Assembly (NCBI GenBank): GCA_014529385.2
Contig: CM043963.1
Location: 109,408,912-109,472,911 of the forward strand
Direction: 5' to 3'
Length of the DNA stretch: 64,000 bases
Source of the DNA: Adiantum capillus-veneris
Taxonomy: Eukaryota > Streptophyta > Polypodiopsida > Polypodiales > Pteridaceae
The position numbers were made by a program, and so were the translations under genes. Of the stretch, positions 11,885 through 22,893 are shown in pieces; the stretch's first letter is position 1, and each line of letters begins with the position of its first letter. The notes under the pieces are model-generated. The model had not been told where the DNA came from. It made no database searches and was given only the letters and a program-made list of their open reading frames with translations.

Positions 11885-12274
11885 CATGTCTGCTAACTAA
11901 GGTGCTTAAGGTGTTTGTGGGAACCTTGCCCAAGCTTGAGGTGCTTCTCATTCTTAAATGACTAAGGTTCTTGAAGTGTTCAATTCAAACATAATCTCTC
12001 AAGATGCATAAAAATTTTCATGCTTAAATGACTAAGGTGCCGAGAAGTGTTCAATTCAAACATGATATTTTAAGAAGCATAAAAGACACATGTCAAGATC
12101 CTCCCCATTTGGCTCTCATGATGTGCTTGAATCCTATTGGATAGGATTTAGAGGGGTTCAATTAGAATTTAGATGCATAAAAATAAATAATTAAGTTATT
12201 TCTCTCAAAGAGGAAAAAGAGGACGCATGAGAGAGAGAGAGAGAGAGAGGTGGACCAAGCATGAGAGGGGTTAT

Positions 12275-12359
<85 letters not shown>

Positions 12360-13033
12360 TGATGTGAAGTGCAAAGTGCGAGAGCTCCATCTCCTTCCCC
12401 AAGATTGTTGAGAAGTTGAGAGCCTACACCAACACTCTTGGCTATGGAATGCAGATCGAACCAAGAGCCATGCTTCAATGCTTAAGCTTGCCATCTTTTT
12501 CATCTTCATTACTATGCTATTATGTTATGCTAAGCAAGAAGAGTGATGATAAGTGAGGAACTATTTCTTTCTCCTATGAATGATTCTTCTTCCTCTTCCC
12601 TACCCTCATTCCCTGCTAGCTCTCTCCACCTTCGAAGGTATTTGAGGCCTTGGGACTGAGGCTTGGGATAGTTAATGCTTTTTGCAAATTTTATGTTATG
12701 CTCGTGATGCACAAAGCTTTCCATCTTCATTGCATCACCTAGGTCACAACACAAATTTTGTATTGTACCAAGTCTCTCTTGATGGGAGAATCTATAATAC
12801 GACCACCTTTTGGAGGGGGACCAGCTCCAAGTAAATCTGGTTCTCAACTATTGTCATGTTGTCTAATACTCTCTCTTAAAAAAGTATTGTTCATGCCAAG
12901 TTAATTAAGTACTATGTTTATGTTGCTACCATCAATTAAGTTCACCCTCTATGTTTTCAAAGTAATCTCACAAAAATGCTCACTCTAATCTTAATTCCGC
13001 TATTCTCAAAGTTCATAGGCCATTTCTATTACA
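11885..13033 (+). repeat. 5' LTR of gypsy element 1 (5'-truncated)
   Basis: Plus-strand LTR ending in TATTACA at 13033, immediately followed by a degenerate PBS and then gag. It is the inverted partner of 10324-11830, and the two are separated by only about 55 bp. Shared landmarks with the LTR at 57500-59087 include GAGCCTACACCAACA, the block CTAGCTCTC followed by CACCTTCGAAGGT, and a GGGGGACC-A-GCTCCA box. The first few hundred bases present in the left arm are missing here. Confidence 0.75.
12231..12356. repeat. (GA)n, (TC)n and (AC)n microsatellites in LTR
   Basis: A GA run at 12231-12249, a TC run of about 26 units at 12278-12330 and an AC run of about 12 units at 12331-12356, all inside the element 1 LTR. 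Confidence 0.95.
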
Positions 13034-13034
13034 T

Positions 13035-13046
13035 TGATATCTTAGC
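13035..13046 (+). promoter_or_regulatory. Degenerate primer-binding site of element 1
   Basis: TGATATCTTAGC, two bases after the LTR end, aligns with the intact TGGTATCAGAGC found at the same place in element 2. It would pair with the 3' end of initiator tRNA-Met to prime minus-strand DNA synthesis. Several mismatches suggest decay. Confidence 0.6.
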
Positions 13047-13304
13047 ATTTGGTTTCTCTTTTCTTGTTAGAAGAGAGGTCCCTAAGTAGCCTATTATTGA
13101 GCCATAATAAGTCCAAAAGGAGCTAGCCCTCGGCAATTCTGCAATATAATTAGACCCACTCCACTACTCTCTATAATTAACCAATTCAAGCCGAGGGTGT
13201 AGATACTTAAGTGTTGATTTTCAAAGGCTAAGAGGAGCAGCAACTAAGGTTTTGAATTGCCAAAGAATACACTAAGTAAAAGTAAACACATAAGTATAAT
13301 TAGC

Positions 13305-15164
13305 ATGGCTGACAATAACCAAGAGAGTGAAATGAACATTGATAACTTTGATTTTGCATAGGAAGGTGCTTATGATGATGCCCCCATGTTTGTCAATTGT
13401 CTTTTTACTAGGTTGCAGCAAGCTATGGGCAACCCTGCTTTGCAAGCTGAAGTTACTCAACAATTTCGTTTTCTTAAAAGATTTCCCTTCCTCTCCAAGA
13501 GGAGAGAGAGCTTAGGAGGCCTCTTGATGAGACCCCCAAAAGAAGACTCTCTCCCATACGAGAGGAGGAATCCAAAAAACAAGAAAGTAATGAACCCCTA
13601 AGTTCTTCTGAAGATGTGGCTCCACGAAGATGGCGGTCTAGATGATCGCCAACTCTTCCCAAGAGGAAACGGTCAACACACAGTCCTTCTCCTCTTCACT
13701 CCGAAAGGGAAGAGACGAAACAAAGGAAGAAAAGGTCAAGAAAGAGGTCACCCTCTTCTCCTTCTTCCGACCAAAGCTATGGCTATTCTCCTAAATAATA
13801 CAAGAGGGGAGGACATCACAAATCATACCCTGCATGGTGAAGGTCACAAAAGCTCAAGAATTTCAAAGAGGGAGGAAAGAGTATCTCTTTTCTCACCTAT
13901 GATAGCACCTTTGGTGCCACCGACAAAGTATTGGCCTTCATCCAGCAATTTGATGCAGCCTTTGGAGACAAGGTCTTCACGGAGTCCTCCATACCTATGC
14001 CATGTAGCTATGCACTTCCAGAAATTGGCTCGTCAGTGGTGGGCTAGCCTTCATGGCAACAGTGAAGCCTCAAAGACATGGAAAACTCTACAAGTTTCCA
14101 CCATGAAGCAATTCCTTGCAAGCAATGCAAAGGACAAAGTACTTACCGAATGGCACAGTTTGAAACTTCTCTCCCATGAGTCTATTCACAAAAAATATGT
14201 GGACAAGTTTTGGGATTTACATCTCAAGGATATTGTCTTCCAAAAAATAGACTTCACCGAGCGAAAGCAGCAATTTTGTGCAGGATTACCTGAAGAAATG
14301 GCCGAGTATGTCAACTCCCAACAGCTTGGTACTATCACCGAAGTACTCCACCACGCCATGGTTGCTTCCCGCGTCAATTTCCAACAAGGAGCTAGACGAA
14401 ATGTCAAGCCCATGGAAAACAAAGACAAAAGTGATGAAAAGGGAAAAATCAATGCCCAAAATTCTTCCCAAGGCAATTCCAATAACAACAACAACAACAA
14501 TCGATCCAAGGAGAAGGGAGTTTACAAAGGTAAAAACAAACTCTCTACTGAAGATCTTGAATCTTTTCACATGGACCATAAGTGTTTTAAGTGTTGGGGG
14601 CAAGGACATGGCTATCGTTCTTGCCCCAAGAGAAATTCTCGCAGTGAGACTCCTAGAGCTTCCACCATCGAAGCTCCAAAAGAGGATGCTCATTGCAAAG
14701 GATCGCCTCTCTCCTATGCTTTGGGAAAGTTAAGGGAACATGATGCCTTCATCTTGTTTGACCCTGGCTCTACCCACAACTTCATATCAACGGAGTTGGC
14801 CACCAAGTTGGACATTCAAGCTTTTGAGATGGGAGATACTATAGCTGCTGACACAGCTTTCAAGGGACAACAAGCCTCCATTACTCCCTTGATTGGGAAG
14901 TTGAGGGTTCATTGTCCAAAGCTATGTCGACAAGAAGACTTTTTAATCTCTCCTCTCCAACATGAGGATGCTATCCTAGAGGCACCATGGTTCAACCGCA
15001 TGGCTGCCAACATGAAGTTCCGTGAAAGGAGAATCTACTTCACCTACAGGCAAAACGGCATGTACATAGATGCTAATGAGTTGGGGAACCATATCCTTGG
15101 TAAATACGCTTGCTTTTGGTATGTCAATGAAAAGCTCTATTTTTGCGTATATGATTTTTGTTAG
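13305..15164 (+). pseudogene. Element 1 gag-protease, frameshifted
   Basis: Gag and protease of a Ty3/gypsy element. The start at 13305 (MADNNQESE) has an in-frame TAG about 17 codons later. A basic, Arg/Ser-rich segment follows (about 13600-13790), then a capsid domain from about 13880. A one-base insertion near 13990 changes frame; the frame from there to the stop at 15164 is open and contains QWWASLHGN, EFLASNAKDK-like helices and VDKFWDLHL. An Asn-rich linker precedes a zinc knuckle, CFKCWGQGHGYRSC (CX2CX4HX4C). The retropepsin follows, with FILFDPGSTHNFIS as the active-site loop; the usual DSG/DTG is DPG here, which probably disables it. Element 2 is the closest relative in the window. 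Confidence 0.85.
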
Positions 15165-15655
15165 AGAATGTGTAAATGATTCTAATGCTTTCACAAGTAG
15201 CAATGATAATCAAGAGGAATTAGAGTTGTCTAATTTCCTAAATGGATTCCAAGATGTTTTCATTGATGACATCCCTAATGAGCTACCTCCAAAACGAGGG
15301 GATGATGACCATGCAATAGAGCTTCTACTAGGAAGCTCATCGGCTAATAAACATCCTTATTGAGCTTCACAAGTTCAACAAGAGGAGATCATGAGGCAAG
15401 TGCATGAATCGGTGGAAAAACCCTCTCCATTCTTTTCACCAGTACTTTTAGTGCAAAAGAAAGATGGCACATATCACATGTGTGTCGACTATAGAGCACT
15501 AAATAGGGTCAGTATAAAGTAAAATATTTCCCGTGCCGCGGATAGAAGATCTATTTGATAAGTTACAAGTGTTGGCTTGACAAATTCTCCAGCCTCATTC
15601 AAACTCACGATGGACAAAAATCTTCAGGCCACTCAAATTCTCTTGAGGAGTACAA
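15165..15655 (+). pseudogene. Element 1 RT N-terminal fragment with deletion
   Basis: Continuation of element 1 into pol. The protease-RT linker reads GFQDVFIDDIPNELPPKRGD, and the RT begins with EEIMRQVHE and [20 protein letters not shown] (fingers region). Relative to element 2, about 130 bp are missing at about 15570-15580, joining the segment before RT motif A directly to LTNSPASFK. This removes the first catalytic Asp. The frame stops several times, and the copy ends at 15655, where the LTR of LARD-1 begins. Confidence 0.8.
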
Positions 15656-16609
15656 GTGACACCTCCAGGTAATTGTTGGCGGATACGGCGCGACGGACGT
15701 CAGCATAGCGAGAACTCTAACAAGAATTGTCAGTTAAGGATGAAGCTCGACCCGCAGGTGCGTGGAAGCAAGCATAGGGTGTCAACCTACACTCGACTAA
15801 CTATCGACTACTTCTTACAGAGGTCTCTACTAAATGTCTAAGTTACAGCCTATTATAGTGCACAGGAGGAGATTTCCTATAACGCTTCCATGAGCCAAAT
15901 ACCCATTAGACGCTCTCAAAACGCTACGAAACTTGAGGGATATCCTATTAACACCAATAGGACACTCTCTCTAAGGTGCGTGACCCAAAACCCTACCCAA
16001 AAACACCCGGTGCAGAATCACGTAGGATGTTTGACAGGTTTTTGCAGGTCGACGTTTCTGAAAACTAAGGTGCCGAATATGTAGCTCTACTCAATACGAA
16101 TGTGTGGATATGCTGAAATGCAAAAACAGACACCGTTTGCTTACCGAATCCCTAGAAATAGCTTGCAGGCCAATCTTGTGAAGTCGGGTCGTACACGTGC
16201 AATGTGGGTATTGGCGCGTAGCTCTCTCCGGGGACAGCACGCGGCACTTCTGCATACTTGATTCTGACCACCAGTGTGCGTGTAGCGTCAAGATAAGCTC
16301 TCACTCTCTCTCATACACACAATACGTTTCTCACAAACACTTCATAGAATGAACAAGGGGGCGTTTTTTTCATTAAGGTTAAAATTTGGTATATATACCT
16401 TCCAAATACAAATCCTCATGTTCCAAAGTGAAATTCTACTCAGTCTAATGGCAAAAAATAATATACAAAATTCAAAACTTCTGCAAGCCCCCAGTATTTA
16501 CAAGTGAAATTACAGGTTTTTCTTAATCAGAGAATGACTACATAGGATTTCCTTCTTTTTTCATTTCGTCAGTCTTCAGTTGAGTGTGGCCACCAGTCTT
16601 TAGCTAACA
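15656..16609 (-). repeat. 3' LTR of LARD-1
   Basis: A minus-strand LTR that starts TGTTAGCTAAAG at 16609, directly after a polypurine tract, and ends with GGTGTCA at 15656. It is about 954 bp with TG...CA termini. It has truncated the RT of element 1. Near 16018-16030 it contains CACGTAGGATGT, a half-site of the palindrome found in the LARD-1 leader. A matching 5' LTR was not found upstream of that leader. Confidence 0.65.
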
Positions 16610-16622
16610 CTCCCCCCCCTCC
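16610..16622 (-). promoter_or_regulatory. Polypurine tract of LARD-1
   Basis: On the minus strand, AGGAGGGGGGGGAG lies immediately before the TGTTAGC LTR start. Such a tract primes plus-strand DNA synthesis in LTR retrotransposons. It fixes the orientation of LARD-1 as minus. Confidence 0.75.
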
Positions 16623-16639
16623 TAGCTATGTCCCCGACA

Positions 16640-19600
16640 TGACAGTAGAGCCGCTGCTTCAGTGGAGGATGTCGCGCATCTTTAAAACAGACTCATACCA
16701 TGCATGCTGGGCCACTAATGTTGGTTCAAATATATCTGTGTCGATGGTGAAGAAGCCGGTGTAGAAGGCTTCTTCAAAGGCTTGGAGATGGTATGAGGGG
16801 AGGAACATTATTCTTTGGTAGAGGGCATGCATCACCTCATGGGAAGGTTGAGCAGACTGTTCATAAGCACATCTATAAGTGTCCTAGAAGAAGAATATGT
16901 TGTTTGTGGCTTGTCCCTGTTTGAAGACTTCAAAGACTGCCAGAAGTGTTTTACATATCTTTCTGAGCATAATGCAAGAGAGGTAAGGCAAGCCAGTGAA
17001 GAATTTAATGGCGCATGTTAGGGTTTTCACCATGTATTGCTCACTCATTCTCTTGCCTACCTTCAAGCCTAGCAGCTTCGGGTAGTTGAGCCACGTGGGG
17101 TGGCTTCTCTTCAACAATTCATGTTCCTTCCATGTCCGAATCCTTGGTAGAAGGCAAAAGCTGAGGTTGTCTCTGATCATTTTAGGCGCCTCTACCAAAT
17201 GTACTAAATACTGTGGGTATTTATTGAGCCATGCCTTCCTCCATCTTGGTTGAGATTCTACAATGAGCTTAACACCTTCTGGTTTGGTGATGTCTTCATT
17301 GTACAGCGGCACTATAGGCTCCTCTTTAATCCTCTTGTTGATTGTAGCAGCCTCGTATTTTAAAAGTGGATAGGGGAGAGAGGGTTGTAGCCATTCATGT
17401 CGAACAACATTTGCATCTAATTTCTGAATGGTCATTGACTTTAATATCCTCTGCTCTCACTGCATTGCTTCTTTGGCGGTGTCTTTTATGGCTGCTTCTA
17501 TTTCTTTCTGTAGATTGTCCTCTTCTTCTTGTGTCAGATCTCGGGGCTCTTGTAATGGTCCCACGGGAATGTCTTCTTGTATTGTTGTGTCCACCGGATC
17601 TGACACATTCTCTATATCAATTCCTTACATAGCAGCCGGCCGATGACTTTGTTGATGTTCTTCACTTGTTTGGCTCTTAAGTTAGTCCAGCTGCTTCTGT
17701 AAGTCGTCTTTTGCTAACTGAGCTTGTTTTGTCATAGCTACTAATAGGTCATTAAGTTTTGCATTGACTCTATCAGCTTTTTCTAGCTTCTGTCTTACCT
17801 CATCATTCTCTGTCTGCAGCGTCTTTGTATCATCTTCTAGTCTTTTCTGAAGATTAACCAATTCTGCTTTCAATGATTTGTTATCATCTTCCAATCTGCT
17901 TTGTATCACCATTGATCCCTCTGCTAGCATCACTCTCTGCCTCTTTTCAAGCATCAGATCTTTTTGAAGTTCTATCATTTGTACTTCAAACACATCTTTA
18001 TCTTGGCTAGTGCTAGTTGCAGCTGCAGCTCTTGCTCTGCCCAGAGATGCTCTCAACCTCTGAATTGTTTGATCTTTCACTTTGATTCCTTTAGTTCAAT
18101 CACCTAATCTTGGCTAGCCTCATGTGATATTTCAGCCTTGTCCTTGGTCTCTTTCAAGCTCTCAACCTGTTTTGACTCTTCCGCCTGTAGGGTGAGCTCA
18201 TCCCTTTCCTTTTCTGCTTCAGTCAGAGCATTGCTGATTTTTGGTATTCTTCTTCAGATTTCATCAGCTTCTAATTGGTTTCTCGGTTTTAGCTTTCTAA
18301 CTCTTAACATTTCTTCAGTGGTGCTTCTAGTTCAGCTTGCAGTTGTGCCTCGCTGTGCATTTCTCTTGACTTTGCTGCTGAAGTGTTTACACTTCCGCCT
18401 TCACCTTTTCTTCACTCAACCTCAGCTCTTCATACTTATTCTCTTTGGCCACTGATCTGGCTCTTAATCCTTGCAGTTTCTGCATCACTTCTTCCCAATC
18501 TTCGGCTTGTGGTTGCAAATCCATGGTATCTGTTGCAGTCTCCTTTAGCTCCACCAAACGAGGGCTTAGCGTGTCTTCTTCTGGTTTAGGGGTTGACAGT
18601 TGAAAAGCTGTATGAGCTGCCTCTTCTCGGGTGTATCCAACAGCTAGTAGATCCAAGAATATTCCATAGTATTTTGCCTCCGAATCTTGCTTCTCAGGCT
18701 TTGGTTCAAATTATTCCTTTTGCTCTTTCTCTTTGTCCTCTTCTTTCTTGGAGTCTTGTTGCTTCTCAGATTTACTTAACTCCTCAGTTTGTTTTGGTTG
18801 AGGAGGACTAGGAGGAGGTGGTGATGGTGGAGGACTGGACTTGCAGCTTCATGGTGGGGTTGATGGCTTCTTTTTGAAGTCTCGATCAGCCTTTTTTTTC
18901 CTCTCTCGCTCTTCCTGCTCTTCTAACAACTGCCGCCTCACATCAGCAACCTCTTCTTCGGTAAAAGGTATGATTGGAATATTCTCGACCGTCGCATCTA
19001 GGATCTCAAAATTCTTTATATAATCTTTGAAGCGATCCCTATTAGTTCTTCGAGAAGATCCAGACATGGCCTCAAGTGAGGGTTTCCATAATTCGTTTAG
19101 ATCTCCTTTAAGCATTCTTTGGGCTCTGAAACTCTCCATCAGCCTCTCTAGCCGAGCGGCCTTCTGGGATTCTGTCTCTTTTGCTGGCATCTGAATGGTA
19201 GCTTTCTTTCCTTTCTTTGGTTGAGTTGGCTCTTCTTCTACTATCTCTAACCTTCTTTTCAGTATGGTGGTTACCGTGGGAGTTGTAGGTTGTTCTTCTT
19301 CCTTGTCTTCTGTCAGCTTCAACCACTCATTCTGTGATGGAGAAAGAGGCCACTGGCCCCTAGCATGTAGAGCTTCATATATCACCTTTGTGAGCATCTC
19401 CCCTGCTGCAATATATGTAGGATTCTTGGTTCCCATCCTCACAATGTGGTCCTGTAGGTATGCCGCATAATCTATCTCTCTTGGGCTGCTTGTCTTCATT
19501 GCCCATGTGAATGTTGTTCCAATTGTTGCAGGTGGCACAGTGTACTTTTGAGGCCTCTTGGTGCAAATATGGAAATATTGGTTGTAAAGTTGGCACATGG

Positions 19601-20140
19601 TTGCCACCATTGGATCCGCAATATCCTCGAAGGTGTAGTTCTGCTTGGTTTCCTTGTATATCTTCACCTCTTCTCGTCTCTTGTTGACACTGTCTCCAAC
19701 ATTAGAGAGGTTCAAGGCACTTGCAACTACCCCTGGCGTGATTACAATCACTCTGTTCTTTCCTTGCAGATCTGTCACCTTGGCTATGCCATTCTCCTTT
19801 ATTGTGGTGATGAATTCCCACACTCTCTGAATGTCAATTCCTACTGCCAAAGCCTCAAAATAATTTTGTAAGTCTAACTTTCCCACATAGACACTATTTC
19901 TGGCTTTCTCGTGAACTCATTGAGTTCCTGTGGTATCATTGGCAGCTCTATGGCATTGCCCTCTGGGTCTTTGAACATGCCTTGGTATATTCTAAGGTCG
20001 TTTGCTTCAAGTACGTTGCTTTGTAACCAAGTGGTAGTGGGCTTTATGGTTCCTGCTGCTATTATAAATGACTCCACCTCATCCAGGTAGTCCTTGTTGG
20101 TCATTCTTTTCTTCTTTGCTGGCGACTTAGCGGCTGCCAT
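16640..20140 (-). pseudogene. LARD-1 long ORF: globular N-term plus coiled coil
   Basis: The only coding unit of LARD-1, about 1,150 codons read through several lesions. It starts MAAAKSPAKKKRMTNKDYLD at 20140. A one-base frameshift near 19886 leads to a 345-codon open frame (19886-18849) with a globular domain (GKLDLQNYFEALAVG, VITPGVVASALNL, MVATMCQLYNQY) and a Lys/Glu-rich region. A Pro/Ser stretch (about 18850-18800) is followed by a long Glu/Lys/Leu coiled coil (18656-17680). The C-terminal domain (17435-16884, reading on to about 16650) includes PRWRKAWLNKYPQYLVHL. No zinc knuckle, protease, RT or integrase is visible. The N-terminal part loosely recalls the domain called putative plant transposon protein, but that is weak. 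Stops fall mainly in the coiled coil. Confidence 0.6.
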
Positions 20141-21300
20141 GGATCCTGTTGCACTCAGTAGCCCAAAGTTAGCGTTCTTTACAGATTAGCGTATAAACTG
20201 AGTTTTAACTATCCAATTGACTTGAAAATTGGAACATGAGCTCAAGAGTGACTAAGGATAACCTGCAAGTGAAAACAGTAGGATTTGTGCTGCACAATAA
20301 GCCTAAAGACATACTACGTGTAGGATGTCTTTTTCATTAGAATGACTTGAAACTTGACACGATGATAGCTTATGACCTGTAGATCACAGCTATGTGCTTG
20401 GATTTTGATTTAGACACCAAAAAGTGAAATTTTGGACTATTTTTGGCTTCTTGGTATACAAATGAGTAGGATGTCCTGTAATGGTATCCAAATGACTTGA
20501 AACTTAATATGTAGGCTCCTTGTAGCATGTTGATCACATTCATGATGTCAAACTTTGCTCAGTAAGTCAAAATGACTCTGGAGACATACTACGCGTAGAA
20601 TGTCTTTTTGCTCAGAATTGCATGAAACTTGTCAGTGTGATAGGGCATAGCTTGTGGATCATCACCATGGTCTTAGATTTGGATTTGGATAAGTTTTGAG
20701 AATAGGAAGATCATTTTTTGTGCTTTAGAGTATGAAAAGTCCATTTATGGAGCTATGAGGCCAAAAAGTGATTTGTTTGGCTTGAAACTTGGTGGTTGGG
20801 TTTGTATGAATGTGATAAAGATGTTTGAAGATTAAAAAAATCCACTTGCAGGTCATTTCAAGCTTGGAGACATACTACGTGTAGGATGTCTTTTTCATGA
20901 TTTTGAAGATGTGACCTCATAGTTAGCTTTGACATGTTATGAAGAGTGTGTGGTTCAAGTTTCAGTTGATTTGGATCATTGTTGATAGGTCTATGACCAT
21001 TTCTTGCCTCTATGCTCTAACTTTGTGTTTTGTGATGCATAAGAGGTCAAACTTGGTCCAAATGGAGTGAAACTTGAGGGATTAGATGTAAATGACATGT
21101 AGAGGCTGTGTGTATGGCTGAATGATGAGTTGGGTGCCCAGAAGTGGCCTTGAGACATCCTACACGTAGGATGTCTCCTGTGCATTTTTTTGGAGCAAGT
21201 CCTACTACTATGTGCATATGACCTTCCTAAGTCCCCTTTGTGCCTTATTTCAATTAAAAAATCAAATGGTTATAGAAACTCCCTTCTTGGCTTTCAGAGC
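20141..21300 (-). repeat. LARD-1 leader with four 24-bp palindromes
   Basis: Non-coding leader upstream of the LARD-1 ORF. The 24-bp inverted repeat made of AGACATMCTACG and its complement CGTAGGATGTCT occurs at 20307-20330, 20582-20605, 20868-20891 and 21153-21176, with a half-site at 20465-20475. Spacing is about 275, 286 and 285 bp, so it is nearly regular. Between sites a GACTTGAAACTTG-like phrase recurs (about 20342, 20490, 20618, 20780, 21066), showing a degenerate tandem unit. The same palindrome is present in the leader of element 3. Confidence 0.85.
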
Positions 21301-22770
21301 CTCAAAGGCGATTTCTGACTCTTGGAGCGTTTTTCCACGATGAAATTTCTTGATGATGACCAGTATAGCTTGATAAACCCTTGGGGAACCTTGCCATGTG
21401 GTTCTTGTTGGCTTTGGCTTCACCTGAGCTTCGTTTGGCGATTTGTTGCTCTGGAAGCACCCATGATCGCGTTTGCATACCCCCGATGATTTGTAGTGGT
21501 CTACCACCATAGGACTTGGTTGTTGAAGGCCTTGGTAAGCCGCTCGTGAAGTTTGGTGGCAAACAGACGTCTTGCTTGGCTATGAGAGCCAAGTGACGCT
21601 TTGCATTTCCAATGTCATTTCTGAAGCTTAGGCCAGCTTTCAGTCGCCTTATGGCCATGTGGCCTATGTAGCCTTGTAGAGCTCGTCGAGTAGCTCCTAC
21701 CCATGAGTTTTGGTATCATTCGGGTCACTTTTGTTGGATTTTCCTCTTTGTGGCCTCTTGCAGGGGTTGAGATAGGGTTTTTTCCGTTGCGTTCTTGCCT
21801 CCTTTGGGCATCCAAGATTGGTCTCCTAGGCTAGGGTAAACCTCCTATGAAGTCTTGTTGGTATTGGATTAGCCGTTAGGTGGCTACCTATGCTTACATG
21901 CCTCTACCCTGCAAACCTCGTTGGAGTCTATACTAGTCTTGACGACAAAACATCACATATACACGAAGAGCATAAGGTGCTAAGTCTACCTCTCATATTT
22001 GGTGGCCGTCGGGTGCCTGTGTGCGGCGTATCAGCAACTGCTGGAAGTCCTGTTCGCTCTAGGTGGCTAGAGCTCTCTCTCACAAATGAAATAGTAGAAA
22101 TGAGCTCCAAGTGGGGTGAAAAAATCTTATAATGGGGTTCCCCTAACCATTTTTCATGAAATTTAACATGTGCTCCTAACTTTTCACGAAACGCGGTTTA
22201 GACTCGAAAAGTTCCTCATTTAAACTCCGTTTGCCCAGTTTCTGAGAATTTTGACGATTCGGTCAAAATTTGGCCACAACACGCCTCCTGCTTCATTCTC
22301 ATAATTTCACCCACACTGTACCCTGGGTTATCTTATAGTCACTGATCATCCCATCTTTTTTATTTTTCATTATGTTCAGCTTTCAATTGCTTTTTGTATT
22401 TTTGAAGTTTTTGTGCCAATAATTAGTAAAATTAAAAAGAAAATTGCAAGGTCAACTCGAAAAAACCCCAAAAATTGAAATAAATCAAAAACTTCACCTT
22501 GACACACTATGTACACTCATATGTGATTTTTATGGCCGGATTTCTCCGTTTTACCAATATTTTGTCCCAAAAACGGCTATTTTTACATATATACACACCT
22601 ATAGAACTCAATTTGGACTTTGGCCTTATATATCTGTAGATTAATGTTGTATAAGGACATATGTACTTAGGTTAGTCCATAAAATTTTGCAATCAAACGT
22701 AAACTCCTCAAAAATAGTGAAAACATGCCCTTTTTGCTGCTCTTTACGGTCATGGGGTTCGCATTGAGAA
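21301..22770. other. No supported gene; possible LTR or 3' region
   Basis: Short minus-strand frames (21658-21302) and a plus-strand frame (21890-22132) have no recognisable motifs. The stretch lies between the leader of LARD-1 and the 3' end of element 3, where an LTR of one or both would be expected. I could not find its repeat partner. It holds several phrases common in plant LTR-element untranslated regions, but no boundary can be set. Confidence 0.35.
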
Positions 22771-22772
22771 TG

Positions 22773-22788
22773 CCTCCCCCCTCCTAAT
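22773..22788 (-). promoter_or_regulatory. Candidate polypurine tract of element 3
   Basis: On the minus strand, TTAGGAGGGGGGAGGC lies about 110 bases after the last open frame of element 3. Its position suits the 3' polypurine tract, but no clear TG start follows directly, so the call is tentative. Confidence 0.4.
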
Positions 22789-22893
22789 CGGAGTCCTCCT
22801 GGACGACAAGGTATCGCCTCGGGGTATGTGCAATGCATGGGTTAAAATCGTGCTAATGCATGGCCTTGTAACGTGGCCCTACCTGATGTATAC

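Noticed and set aside
10324-13033. Inverted repeat as a foldback DNA transposon
   Set aside because: Both arms end at LTR termini (TTACA) and match the LTRs before elements 1 and 2, so they are two LTRs in opposite orientation.
13614-15164. 516-codon open frame as a host gene
   Set aside because: Its first ~125 codons are out of frame relative to gag, and the rest is retroelement capsid, zinc knuckle and protease shared with element 2.
20307-21176. Regularly spaced palindromes as a CRISPR array
   Set aside because: Spacing is about 285 bp, the intervening sequences are related to each other, and the host context is a plant retroelement leader.
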